64,000 nt of DNA from Macellibacteroides fermentans (lineage in GTDB: Bacteria > Bacteroidota > Bacteroidia > Bacteroidales > Tannerellaceae): positions 1 through 64,000 of the forward strand of contig NZ_JACCCY010000001.1 in NCBI RefSeq assembly GCF_013409575.1. The letters are read 5' to 3'. Positions 14,864 to 24,629 of this stretch are shown here, piece by piece. The notes under the pieces are model-generated. The model had not been told where the DNA came from. It saw only the letters and a list, made by a program, of their open reading frames with translations, and made no database searches. Both the position numbers and the translations under genes were made by a program. Within the stretch, counting starts at the first letter, position 1, and every line of letters starts with the position of its first letter.

Positions 14864-17113
14864 TTAAAAAATATCCAGCTCTGCGATGCTTGCCTCGTTC
14901 TTTCCTGCTGCAATTTCGGATACATCTATGCGTAGGTAGCGGGCTTTTACGGATGCTGGCAGGTAGTAATAGCGTTTGGTGGGGTCGTTAATGAGGTTGC
15001 CAAATGCAAAACGACCGGCCTCTTTCCATGTTTTCCCATCGTTGCTTACCTGAACGACTCCTTTGGAAATCATGCCTTCCGCATTTTCTTTCTGGGGTGT
15101 ATAGGCAATGCCGGTAATGGTTTGGGTACGGCTTAAATCTACTGCAAGATAGTGTTTGCCTGAGGCTTTGGCAGACCAATAGGTTTCCGGCTTTTCGTCG
15201 AAGGCCAAAACTGCAGCATGTTTTTCGCTTTCGCTGCTTGCCTGCAATAGCTTCCATTCCTTTTTTATAAAGCCATAGCGTTCTGTGTGTACCGTGCCGG
15301 TAAGGTTGTTTAGTATGGCAACGGCTTTAAGCTGACCTGCGTCCATTCTAAAAGGTTCCTTATATTGTTCCGACTTATCCGTTGGTTCTGTCCCGTCTGT
15401 TGTGTAATAAATCTTGTAGCCTGCATTCAGGTTCGAAGCAATGTTTTCGCCATGGGCATTCCAGTTAAATTCGTGTTGTACAGGTTGGATGGTTACCATG
15501 CCCTGATAGTCTCTGTGAGATGTTACCTGAGGCGGACGGGTATCGTAATAGTGTGCGGATATATTACTGATGGCCGGCGTAAAGCGAACCTGAGGGAAGC
15601 GTACCCGTAGTTTATTGGTCGTAACCTGTGGAAAGCGTAAAATACGTTTGTATCCGATGTTGGTTCCGTGGGCAATTTCTTTCCAGCCACCGTCAATGTA
15701 TGCTTCCAGGGTATGTTGCTCTACACGCTCGCCATGGGTGGCAACGGCTTCCTGAATAAGGAACCGGTTGATGGTTATAGGGGTGGGGGTGGTTAGTACG
15801 ATTTCCCTAGGGTCCTTATCCAGGAACAGGTAGGTGTTGGGATTGTTGTCAAGCACCTGTTGCGGACCGCCCGCATTGGCCAGTAAATTGAGGTTGTAGG
15901 TATCGCGGATACGCTGACCGGTTTCGTTGAGCACTTTAGTATCGGCTGGCGAGAATTTGCCTTCGCGGTTGGGCGGAATGTTAAGCAGGAAGGTCGAATT
16001 TCCGCCTACAGCCCGTTCGTAGATGTCGAATACATCGTCTGTACTGCGCACCCTTTGATGGGTATCGTCGCGGTAAAACCAGCCTTCGCGAATGGACGTG
16101 TTTGTTTCTGCCTGTTGGTAGTGCAGGTACTTACCTTTGTACAGTTGTTCGCGGCTACCAAGGTCGCGGTCGGTAAGGTCGGAGAACTGAGTCATCGTAT
16201 TGGGGTTATCCTGATACGGTATAACGTTCCACTCGGTTTTGCGTGTGTTGCCGGATTCGTTGCCGCACCAGCGTACATCTTCGCGGCCAAAAATTACGGC
16301 CTGGGGTGCCAGTTTATGAATCAGCTCTTTCCATGCCGGATAGTTATAGGTTTGTCCGCCTTTGGTTTTGGGGTGGGCTCCGTCGAACCATACTTCATGT
16401 ATGGGACCGTATTCGGTCAGAATCTCGAACAACTGATTCAGGAAGTATTCGTTATAGTCGTCCACCTCAAACTGAAACGTTGTTTTATTACTGAACGGTC
16501 TGCCTTCTACCTGCCGGGGTATGGTGCGTTTGGTATATTTACTCAGGTTGCCGTACAGTCCCCGGGGATGCTCGATCTGAAACAGATCGGCCGGCGAGAG
16601 GTAAACTCCCAGCTTCAGTCCGTACTTACGGCACGATTCCGATAGGTCTTTCAGTACATCGCCTTTGCCGTTACGGAAGTTGGAACTCATTATGCCGTGG
16701 GTTGTATAGCGGCTTTGCCACAACACAAATCCGTCGTGGTGCTTAACGGTAAGTATCACCATCTTCATGCCGGCTGCTTTAATGGCTTCGCACCATTGGT
16801 CGGTATCCAGCTCTTTGAGATCAAATACCTTTGGATCTTCCATCCCGTTTCCCCATTCCATACGTGTAAAGGTATTGGGCCCAAAATGAATAAAGGCAAT
16901 AAATTCGTTGTGCAGGGCACTTAGCTGATTGGCTGTTGGAACTACATGGGATGCCTTTTCGATGATGGTTTCTTTGCTGTCTGAGGCTTCTATTTTTATT
17001 GTGTTTCGTACAGGCATGGTAATACCGGACGAGTCGGCCGTTGATCCATAGCACGATATGCCATGGGTTAAAGCGGCGGTTGCCAGAAGCAACATCGTTG
17101 TTCTTTTCTTCAT
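14864..17113 (-). CDS. GH29 alpha-L-fucosidase with C-terminal F5/8-type domain
   Basis: A 749-residue lipoprotein-like exported enzyme (Cys21 in HGISC). The GH29 barrel covers about residues 60-400: FIAFIHFGPNTF, then VKHHDGFVLWQS, and VWFDGAHP with the probable nucleophile Asp244. A chitobiase-type (CHB_HEX_C) segment with GYKIYYTTDGTEPT follows near 540-600, and an F5/8 type C carbohydrate-binding domain (SASGKHYLAVDLSRTQTITG) ends the protein. This layout resembles GH29 enzymes acting on branched host or algal fucosylated glycans. It is last of a three-gene minus-strand operon and has its own terminator at 14804-14843. Confidence 0.93.
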   Translation of the reverse strand: MKKRTTMLLLATAALTHGISCYGSTADSSGITMPVRNTIKIEASDSKETIIEKASHVVPTANQLSALHNEFIAFIHFGPNTFTRMEWGNGMEDPKVFDLKELDTDQWCEAIKAAGMKMVILTVKHHDGFVLWQSRYTTHGIMSSNFRNGKGDVLKDLSESCRKYGLKLGVYLSPADLFQIEHPRGLYGNLSKYTKRTIPRQVEGRPFSNKTTFQFEVDDYNEYFLNQLFEILTEYGPIHEVWFDGAHPKTKGGQTYNYPAWKELIHKLAPQAVIFGREDVRWCGNESGNTRKTEWNVIPYQDNPNTMTQFSDLTDRDLGSREQLYKGKYLHYQQAETNTSIREGWFYRDDTHQRVRSTDDVFDIYERAVGGNSTFLLNIPPNREGKFSPADTKVLNETGQRIRDTYNLNLLANAGGPQQVLDNNPNTYLFLDKDPREIVLTTPTPITINRFLIQEAVATHGERVEQHTLEAYIDGGWKEIAHGTNIGYKRILRFPQVTTNKLRVRFPQVRFTPAISNISAHYYDTRPPQVTSHRDYQGMVTIQPVQHEFNWNAHGENIASNLNAGYKIYYTTDGTEPTDKSEQYKEPFRMDAGQLKAVAILNNLTGTVHTERYGFIKKEWKLLQASSESEKHAAVLAFDEKPETYWSAKASGKHYLAVDLSRTQTITGIAYTPQKENAEGMISKGVVQVSNDGKTWKEAGRFAFGNLINDPTKRYYYLPASVKARYLRIDVSEIAAGKNEASIAELDIF

Positions 17114-17153
17114 TCTATGATTCTTTAGGGTGTTATACTGTATAATTTATTTG

Positions 17154-19966
17154 TTACTGTTCAATTACATACCAGGTGTATCCGTTGGCTGGAATGGTTA
17201 CTTTAAGCTCGATGGTATAGTTTCTGTCCAGCCTGTAAGTAACCGGTTTGCCCTCTTGCTCGCGTACACGGGCTGTTTGGGTAAGTCCGCTGTAATACAA
17301 GGGCAGCTGTATGGTTCGTACCATTACGGTGTCGGTTGGATTGTAAAACATGGCAAAGCCCTTCTCTTTTAAGTTGGGATTTACATGCATTAGTCCGTCC
17401 CAGTCGCGAGCATCGGGACGCCGTAAATGTATGATATCGCTGTTTAGGATATTCCGGTATTTTTTATACCATTGTATCACCTCTGTTACCATTTCTTTGG
17501 TTTGAGGTGTGTCGTATAACCGTGGACCGCGATAACAGGCCTGTACCCCGGCGCCGTAGTTTTGTATCATGTGTGTCTTGTACTCATACAGATGCTCACT
17601 GAGGGGTTCGAGCGTGGCTTCGGCACCGCCGCCCTGTATTCTACCAAAGGAACAAAGCTCCAACATGCCGATGCCATACGGTCCCATGTGCCGTCGTAAT
17701 TAAGCTGGCGGGCGTGGATAATCTGTCTGTCGCGCGGAAGCGACCAGTTGGCTTCGCGGTATCCGATACCTGTTTTGTTTGTTCCGTTCAGGAAGTAGAA
17801 GTCGGGTACATTCATGTAGATACCCTCTGCACGCATCCATTTGTAGAGGTCAGTAATTTTATGGAACTGGTTCCATTGCGAATCTTCCAGCCCCTTATGA
17901 TGGGTGTGAGTGGTAGAGGCACATACATCGCCCGGGTACGAGCCGTCGTGCTCAAAACAGCGCATTCCGGTTTTTTGAAAGAATGTTTTAATCTTATCGA
18001 AGTATTCGTAACCCCAATCACTGCACAAACAGGGAGCACTGCCAAAGCGCATGCCTCCACGTTTGCCCGTTTTAGGATTTATCACATCCACCTCGTCGCT
18101 TATCCATCGGCTCGACAATAAGGAGTAGCACCCCAGTTCGATATTTTTGCTTCGTCCATAATCTACCAGCGCCTTGTATTTGGCCAGATTGGCTTCTGAA
18201 ACGTCTTCTGCATTGAGTCCGGATCCGAAGCTTATAATCACCATCTCGTATCCTGTCTCGGCACACTGATCGATGGCGGTACGGATAACGGAGGGATCGG
18301 ACGAGGTAAGATGCATGAATATGGGATTTTCGGTTGCCCACGGAGCTACCGAATAATGAAAACGACGTTTAAATAATCCTTTTCGCTCCCTGTCGTCGCT
18401 ATCGAAAGGCATCAGGTAGGTTTTAAAGGAACCGAATGATTTGTTGGGCTGTACGGTATAATCCGGACCAAGGGGAGGGGACACCTCCAGGATGCAAGGT
18501 GTTGCCATAGGGTAATTGCGCTGCGAGGTGTACAGCGGATCGGACACCCATTTTTCTGTAATATCTGTTTCTCTTTCCATGAATTCGCCGCCACAGGCGT
18601 AATCGCTTTCCACATGGATATTTGGTAATCTGAATTTATCGGGATTACCGCCTCCGGGTGATTCGGGTTCGGCAAAGGCGAGTTGTTCCAGACAAAAATG
18701 ATCTATATTGATAGGGCGGGAAGACTGGTTTACGATTTCAAAGTCTTTCCTTATAACCGGAATCTTATCATACACGACAATGTTTAATTTGATGATAAGA
18801 TCTTTGTGTTCGTTGGTGCCCCGCAGGGTAAAGGTAAGCATCTTTCCCGATGGAGCCTGTTTATTGAGAGCCCACCTGTTTCTTGCCCATGGGATGGATT
18901 CTTGCAGCGGTGAGATCTCAAAATCTTCCACCATAAAGGAGTTGGGCATGGTGCTTAGCTTATCCAGCCATTCGGGTTTAAGAAAACCTCTTTCGGGCTG
19001 CCCCGCCAATCCACCGATGTTCCATGTTTTGCCATCAATACGAATAGAACCTTCGGTTCCTACGGCCCTCAGCATATTCTCTCCGGTCATTTTATTTATT
19101 ATATCGATGGTTGCCAGATTGGGCATGATTCTGAATACCCTCGAAACCATGCTGTTGGCTATAATGATATTTTTATTGTCGGCTGTACGGTATATGTTAG
19201 TCTCCGATTTATCTGCGTTGATCAACCAGTCGAACCCGGGCTTTTCCATGGGTAGCTCCACCACAGGCAGCTGTGCTATTTTCTGTTCCAGCTTTCTCTT
19301 TACCTGCGGATCCATAACGGGTAGTTCGCCGGCAAAATTACTTGATACCGTTACCGGTACAATCTCACTGTAGGTTATCTGCGGATCAATCCAAAGTGCA
19401 TGGTCGCCGCTGGCCCCATCACCACCATCTTCAACAACCATCTCAAGAATCCTTACTCCGGCAAGATTGACCTGTACCTTAATGGGGGTGTCGCCTTGGC
19501 GGATAAGCGGACTTTTGTATAATTGCCTGCTATCACCTGTAATTGAAAATACTACGGAACCCTTTTCTACGTTTCCGTTCAGTCCTTCGAGCCCGGCAAA
19601 TATCTTGCTGTTCTTATCTGTGTTATACCACAACTTTTTGCCGTCTACCAATGGATACGAGATCAATTTTGTATCCTGATAGTTTATTTTATTGTCGGCT
19701 ATGGCTATTTGAGCTGTAAACAGGCTTGCGTTGCCGCGGGTGTCAATTTTGATAATACTTTTGGCATGGGTTCCTATCACATTGGTATAGGGTACACCGG
19801 CTACCCTGGCAGCTTCGCCGGTAACCGATTTTCCAGCCATTATACCTCCGTATTCCTGGTAAGCAACCGAAAGATCCATCCCGGCAACTTGTCGGATGTT
19901 TTGCGCAGATGCATAGCCGCAAATCAGGATACAGGTAAATAAAAACAAATGGAATTTCATATTCAT
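17154..19966 (-). pseudogene. NPCBM-domain glycoside hydrolase, frameshifted
   Basis: The coding sequence is split into two frames. The first (19966 to 17567) encodes a signal peptide (ILICGYASAQ), an NPCBM domain at about residues 22-150 and a TIM-barrel-like catalytic region with IISFGSGLN, CSDWGYEYFDK and FEHDGSYPGDVC, an alpha-galactosidase-like layout. It ends in out-of-family residues after FVPLVEY. The expected continuation (GGGAEATLEPLSEHLYEY) is in the other frame, ending at 17154. One missing base between 17635 and 17636 explains it: restoring it gives VEY-QGGG. Either a genuine recent null mutation or an assembly error. Start overlaps the upstream GH29 stop by 4 bp. The exact GH family is uncertain. 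Confidence 0.8.
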
Positions 19967-21018
19967 TTTAAATTTAGTTTTTTAGCTAAGTCGGTCAACA
20001 GTTTAACATCCCTTTCTCTTAGTTGCCCGTCTCTGTTTAGAGGAGTATTTAATATTAATATATTATCCTGAGCGGTTGCCTTCACGTACAGACCGGCAAG
20101 TTCGTCAACCGTTTTGTAGGTAGTGTCTTCGGTGTGGTAAAACCATTTGCCACTGATGCAAACAGTAGACTCCCACGGCATGTAATAGGTTTTACCATTG
20201 TGTGTAAACAGCTTGGGATCGGGTGATGCAGGCAGGTATGGATCGCCTAACCGGAAGTCGCTGGGGAAATACCGGATTGGAAAACCTTCTTTCTGATTTT
20301 CGGGAAGAACAGGGTGATAGTCAGGATTATCGGGCAATCCGATACTCCAGTTTATTCCAACTTGGCATTGAGGCGCTTTGGCTTTGATTGTACTGTAGAG
20401 TTGTTGGACCGGCCAGCGTTGGTTACTCTTTTCCCATCCGCCATCGAACCAGAATTCAACAATTTTAGTATGCTTTTGTACCATGTCTATCAGTTCGTTT
20501 ATCTGGCCTAACATGTATTTGTTATAGGCTTCGTCTTTCGAAAGGTCTTTTACATCGGCATTTTGTGTTCTGTCCCACAGCGAATAATAAAGCCCCAGCT
20601 CTATTCCCTGGCGTTTGCATTCTTTGGCTACCTCTTCTACAACGTTGGTATGATTTCCTGAATTAGCCACATCATATTCGGTATATTTGCTGTCCCACAG
20701 GCAAAATCCTTCATGATGCTTGGTAACAAGGATGATGTACTTCATTCCTGCTTTTTTGGCGGTTTCCACCCATTGTCGTGCATCAATGCGGGATGGCATG
20801 TAAGATGCGGCCGGTTTGGATCCATCGGTCCATTCTTCATTATGAAAAGTGTTGATTCCAAAGTGGATAAACATACCGTATTTACGTTTGATCTGATTCT
20901 TCTGATATTTACCGGGCTTCTGGGAAGGGATAGGTTCAGTTAGTTGCGGTTGAGCATAGGTATGAACAGAAATAAATAGCAGGAATAATAAGATAGAAAA
21001 TAGTTTTTGTGTTTTCAT
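19963..21018 (-). CDS. GH29 alpha-L-fucosidase
   Basis: A 351-residue secreted enzyme with a signal peptide ending near SVHTYAQ. The GH29 barrel has KYGMFIHFGINTFHNEEW, LVTKHHEGFCLWDS and EFWFDGGWEK, with the probable nucleophile Asp192. There is no accessory carbohydrate-binding domain. It is the first gene of the operon: GH29, frameshifted NPCBM hydrolase (4-bp ATGA overlap), then the second GH29. Probably periplasmic removal of fucose from imported oligosaccharides. Confidence 0.93.
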   Translation of the reverse strand: MKTQKLFSILLFLLFISVHTYAQPQLTEPIPSQKPGKYQKNQIKRKYGMFIHFGINTFHNEEWTDGSKPAASYMPSRIDARQWVETAKKAGMKYIILVTKHHEGFCLWDSKYTEYDVANSGNHTNVVEEVAKECKRQGIELGLYYSLWDRTQNADVKDLSKDEAYNKYMLGQINELIDMVQKHTKIVEFWFDGGWEKSNQRWPVQQLYSTIKAKAPQCQVGINWSIGLPDNPDYHPVLPENQKEGFPIRYFPSDFRLGDPYLPASPDPKLFTHNGKTYYMPWESTVCISGKWFYHTEDTTYKTVDELAGLYVKATAQDNILILNTPLNRDGQLRERDVKLLTDLAKKLNLK

Positions 21019-21337
21019 GTTTATATTATTTAATAAAGCATAGTAAGTGAAACAAAGTTACGGTGATTGTTCTCACTTATAAATGGATTATGCTGTGAAT
21101 ATAATGGATTATCTTATTATATGCTACTGCTTTGCCTCTATATTTTACCGAAATGTATTTTAGTTTTTAATTTTGAATAATGAAGAGCATATCGATCAGT
21201 TTTATTTTGATTATTAATAATTTTGTCGCTACTTCGCATTCATTTCTGAATGGATCGGAAAACCACATGTGTTAGCAGAGGTTATTAATAAACGAAGTTA
21301 AATACAGATTTAACTCAAAAGAAGAGTTGTGTTAATT
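21019..21337. promoter_or_regulatory. Divergent intergenic region of the fucosidase and sulfatase genes
   Basis: The minus-strand -7 element TAACTTTG (CAAAGTTA, plus 21053-21060) lies 35 bp upstream of the GH29 start. No equally clear plus-strand promoter for the sulfatase was found; the rest is AT-rich without strong repeats. Confidence 0.5.
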
Positions 21338-23023
21338 ATGACAAAAATGTTTAGATCAATGCCGCTTGCTGCGCTTGCCTTAACGGCGGGTGTGAGTTGC
21401 GGAACGGGAAAAAATGCGGAAGAGGGTGTTAAAGGCAGACCGAACATTCTTCTTATTCTGGCAGACGATTTGGGATATTCGGATCTGGGTTGCTACGGCG
21501 GCGAGGTTCATACACCTAATCTGGATAGGTTGGCGCAGAACGGGTTGCGCTTCAGCCGGTTTTATAATGCCGGACGGAGCTGTCCGACCAGGGCCTCGTT
21601 GTTGACGGGCCTCTATCCGCACCAGGCGGGGATAGGGCGGATGACTTTCGACGATCATCTGCCGGGTTACAGGGGTACCATGACGCACAATGGGGTTACC
21701 ATTGCCGAAGCACTGAAGCAGAATGGCTATCAAACAGGAATGATCGGGAAGTGGCATGTGGCTGAAACGCCTTTACGTACCGATCAGAGGGAGTGGCTGG
21801 CGCATCAGGTGCAGCACGAAGAGTTTGCTCCGAAGGAGAATTATCCTATACACCGCGGGTTTGATAACTTTTATGGAACCATCTATGGGGTGGTGGATTA
21901 TTTCGATCCCTTCAGTCTGGTTAACGGTGAAGAGCCGGTTAAGGATGTGCCTACGGGTTACTATAGTACGATTGCATTGTCTGACAGTGCGGTTTCGTAT
22001 ATCGGTAGGTATGCAAAGTCAGAAAAACCATTCTTTATGTATCTGGCCTATCACTCTCCCCACTGGCCTTTGCATGCCCTGGAGGAGGATATAAAGAAGT
22101 ATGAGGATGTGTATAAGGTGGGCTGGAAAACGATTCGTGAGGCTCGCTTCGAAAGAATGAAAAAGTTGGGAATCTTTGGTAATCAGACCGATTTTCTTTC
22201 TAACCGTCAGTCGGCCAAGGAGTGGGAGTCTAACCCGGACAGGGAGTGGGATGCGCATGCCATGGCGGTTCATGCGGCTATGATAGACCGGATGGATCAG
22301 GGTATCGGAAAGGTGCTGCAGGAGCTGGAAAGAACCGGTGAGCTGGATAATACCCTCATTTTGTTTATGTCCGACAATGGATGTAGTCCGGAAGTATGTC
22401 AGGATTATTCACCGGGAGAGAACGACCGTCCGGATATGATGCGCGACGGAACGCCCATCGTGTATCCGAGAAAGAAAGAGGCAATGCCGGGACCGGAGAC
22501 TACCTTTGCTTCATTAGGACCGGAATGGGCCAACGTAGCCAATACACCGTTTCGGTTCTGGAAGGCTAAAATGTATGAAGGGGGGATTTGTTCTCCTATG
22601 ATTGCCCATTGGCCTGCCGGTATTAAAGCTGTCAGAGGATCGGTTACCGACGAGCCTTGTCACATTGTGGATGTGATGGCTACCAGTTTGGAATTGGCTA
22701 AGTCAAACTATCCTGCCACCTATAAGGGAAATAAAATTCTTCCGATGCAGGGCGAGAGCATGGTGCCGGTTTTTAAGAATGGTAAACGTAAAGGGCATAC
22801 CTATATCGGGTTCGAACATTTTAATGAGAAGGCGCTGATGAGTAATGATGGCTGGAAGATTATTCAACCCGGCAATAAAGCCAGGTGGGAGTTGTACAAT
22901 TTAAATACCGACCGGTCTGAGCAACATAACCTGGCCGATACATATCCCGATAGGGTAGCTGCCATGGTTAAGGAATACGAAGCCTGGGCAGAGAGGAGCA
23001 TGGTGGTTCCGGCTCCGCGCTAA
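21338..23023 (+). CDS. Serine-type sulfatase (exported lipoprotein)
   Basis: About 561 residues from the ATG at 21338, preferred over the GTG at 21329. The signal peptide has a lipobox-like AGVSC (Cys21). The sulfatase core has NILLILADDLGYSDLG (metal-binding Asp43/Asp44) and the modification motif SCPTRASLLTG, with serine 81 at the formylglycine position of [CS]-x-P-x-R. Downstream are GMIGKWHV and LFMSDNGC, both typical metal or substrate residues, and the C-terminal NTDRSEQHNL. Ser-type sulfatases are matured by radical-SAM anSME enzymes; one is encoded at 47912-49144. It removes sulfate esters from glycans, probably with the divergently encoded fucosidases. It ends 3 bp from a convergent gene. 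Confidence 0.93.
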   Translation: MTKMFRSMPLAALALTAGVSCGTGKNAEEGVKGRPNILLILADDLGYSDLGCYGGEVHTPNLDRLAQNGLRFSRFYNAGRSCPTRASLLTGLYPHQAGIGRMTFDDHLPGYRGTMTHNGVTIAEALKQNGYQTGMIGKWHVAETPLRTDQREWLAHQVQHEEFAPKENYPIHRGFDNFYGTIYGVVDYFDPFSLVNGEEPVKDVPTGYYSTIALSDSAVSYIGRYAKSEKPFFMYLAYHSPHWPLHALEEDIKKYEDVYKVGWKTIREARFERMKKLGIFGNQTDFLSNRQSAKEWESNPDREWDAHAMAVHAAMIDRMDQGIGKVLQELERTGELDNTLILFMSDNGCSPEVCQDYSPGENDRPDMMRDGTPIVYPRKKEAMPGPETTFASLGPEWANVANTPFRFWKAKMYEGGICSPMIAHWPAGIKAVRGSVTDEPCHIVDVMATSLELAKSNYPATYKGNKILPMQGESMVPVFKNGKRKGHTYIGFEHFNEKALMSNDGWKIIQPGNKARWELYNLNTDRSEQHNLADTYPDRVAAMVKEYEAWAERSMVVPAPR

Positions 23024-23026
23024 CGA

Positions 23027-24079
23027 CTAGGCTTCAAGTTTTACCAGGTATAGGGTTACGGTTGAATTACTGCCGGCGGCCGTTCCGCTAGGGGCGGCCT
23101 GCTTCCGGCAGAAGTAGTAATTCCTGCATTGGATGTCGAGTGGGTGGAATTCGGCAATGCGGCCCGTTTGATAGTAGTCGTCCACCAGTCCGCCTTTAGC
23201 AAAGTAGGCAATGTTGTTTCTGCGATCAAAACAATAGGTATAACAGGTATCCGCATCTAAGGTGTTGCTGTAGCTGGAGATCAGGAACCGGTCGCTAAGC
23301 AGTAAGGGCAATACCGTGGCTGTTTGTTCGGTCTGAAACCTTTCTGCCTCCAGTTGGTTGGTTCCTATCAGGTAGAGGGTGTCCTGAATAAGGCTATCTG
23401 TACACAGGGAGGGAGAGTGCACGTACATGCATCCTTCCGAAACAGCCACCTGAGGATCAAAGTAGCCCTCCATATAAAAGCGACCAAGGTCTGCCTGACA
23501 AAGTTTTTTCTCGGTCAACGGCTGTAGTTGCTGCGTGAAACCGCAAAGTTTCTTCTCTATTTTAGTCTCCGTTTTGCCGGGTATAACCTGCTCGGTTGTT
23601 GCCCAGTATTGATTGTTATAATATGCGAGGCTGAGCAGTTTGGTTTGAGAACCGTTTTGTTTGAGGTCTTTGGCCTGTATCAGCACCCCGTTATAATCGT
23701 ATATGTAAGCTATTTGGTTGTTTCCGACGGCAACAAGCTCTTTATTGCCGGGATTTAAGGTAAAGTGGGTAACCGAAATGGTTTCCGTTCCTGCTTTATG
23801 GATGGATATCTTGCCAAGAAAGTCACCGCTTTTATTGAAATGAAACAGCACATGGTCGCACAGCACAAACAGGTGGTCGCCATCTTTCTGTACCGAATGG
23901 ATGCTGCCGGGATTATATCCTTCCGGAAAGGCCAGGGGGATGGAGCTTACCTCCTCCGCGATATCGGACAGTTTGCCATCCACGCAACGGAGTGCATCTT
24001 CGGCAATGTAACGGGGGATGTAGAGGTAGCCGGCTATCAACACAAACAGAAATATTAAAAATTTAAATCCTGATTTCAT
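23027..24079 (-). CDS. 6-bladed beta-propeller-like membrane-anchored protein
   Basis: About 350 residues from the ATG at 24079 (the longer frame uses a TTG at 24112). An N-terminal signal anchor (FLIFLFVLIAGYLYIP) is followed by repeated beta-rich units such as GDHLFVLCDHVLFHFNKSG and NQIAYIYDYNGVLIQA, resembling the 6-bladed beta-propeller proteins common in Bacteroides. There is no catalytic motif. The minus-strand -7 element TAAGTTTG (CAAACTTA, 24110-24117) lies just upstream. Convergent with the sulfatase; a role in binding glycan or protein at the cell surface is speculation. Confidence 0.6.
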   Translation of the reverse strand: MKSGFKFLIFLFVLIAGYLYIPRYIAEDALRCVDGKLSDIAEEVSSIPLAFPEGYNPGSIHSVQKDGDHLFVLCDHVLFHFNKSGDFLGKISIHKAGTETISVTHFTLNPGNKELVAVGNNQIAYIYDYNGVLIQAKDLKQNGSQTKLLSLAYYNNQYWATTEQVIPGKTETKIEKKLCGFTQQLQPLTEKKLCQADLGRFYMEGYFDPQVAVSEGCMYVHSPSLCTDSLIQDTLYLIGTNQLEAERFQTEQTATVLPLLLSDRFLISSYSNTLDADTCYTYCFDRRNNIAYFAKGGLVDDYYQTGRIAEFHPLDIQCRNYYFCRKQAAPSGTAAGSNSTVTLYLVKLEA

Positions 24080-24629
24080 ATAATTTAAGGCTGTTTCTTT
24101 ATTGTATCGCAAACTTACATAAAAATGACAATTTATAAGCGTGTTGAATAAAAATAAAGGCCACTATGTCGTTCATATATTGAGTATTCCCTAAAATATA
24201 GTGTCTTTGTAAGTGTAACAATAAAAGAGCTAATTATGAAGCACATATGTGGTATTGATCTACGTTAATAGTATTTTATGTACACTTTCAAACAAAATGA
24301 TGATAAAATAGACAGGATCTATTGGTATATCATTCAGTTGGCGATGTGCCCATTGAAAGTACTGGTGGCTTTTGTTTTTAGAATATGACTGTCAATTTGG
24401 CGCACTTTTGTTCTGGCACTTATTTTGCCTTATCCTATACAGATTGAATGTTTACAGGAAGAAGCATACATCCGCGATGGCAACCGTACAACACGGCTTA
24501 CAACCGCAAAGAATGTAAGTTTAGTGCTTTATTGATTGAATTGCTATTTTGTTGGATTTAAGGGATTAGAACATTCGGTTGCAGATAAAGTTATATTAGT
24601 ATAGTTAGAATGAAAGGAGAAATAAAGAT
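24080..24629. other. Upstream region of clpB, mostly noncoding
   Basis: Besides the beta-propeller gene's promoter (24110-24117) this 550-bp stretch contains a sigma-54-like element at 24414-24429. A ten-codon ORF starting at 24236 (MKHICGIDLR) faintly recalls transposase N-termini but stops at once. No typical Bacteroidales promoter close to clpB is convincing. Confidence 0.4.
24414..24429 (+). promoter_or_regulatory. Sigma-54-like promoter upstream of clpB
   Basis: TGGCAC-N5-TTGCC fits the -24/-12 consensus, with exactly 10 bp between the GG and GC pairs. It is 201 bp upstream of the clpB start. A single 16-bp match can arise by chance. Confidence 0.35.

Noticed and set aside
17567-17687. 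Programmed frameshift in the NPCBM glycosidase
   Set aside because: There is no classical slippery heptamer with a downstream structure at 17630-17640; a simple single-base loss explains the data better.
24236-24266. IS110-like transposase start (MKHICGIDLR)
   Set aside because: The frame stops after ten codons and no further transposase similarity was visible in either strand.
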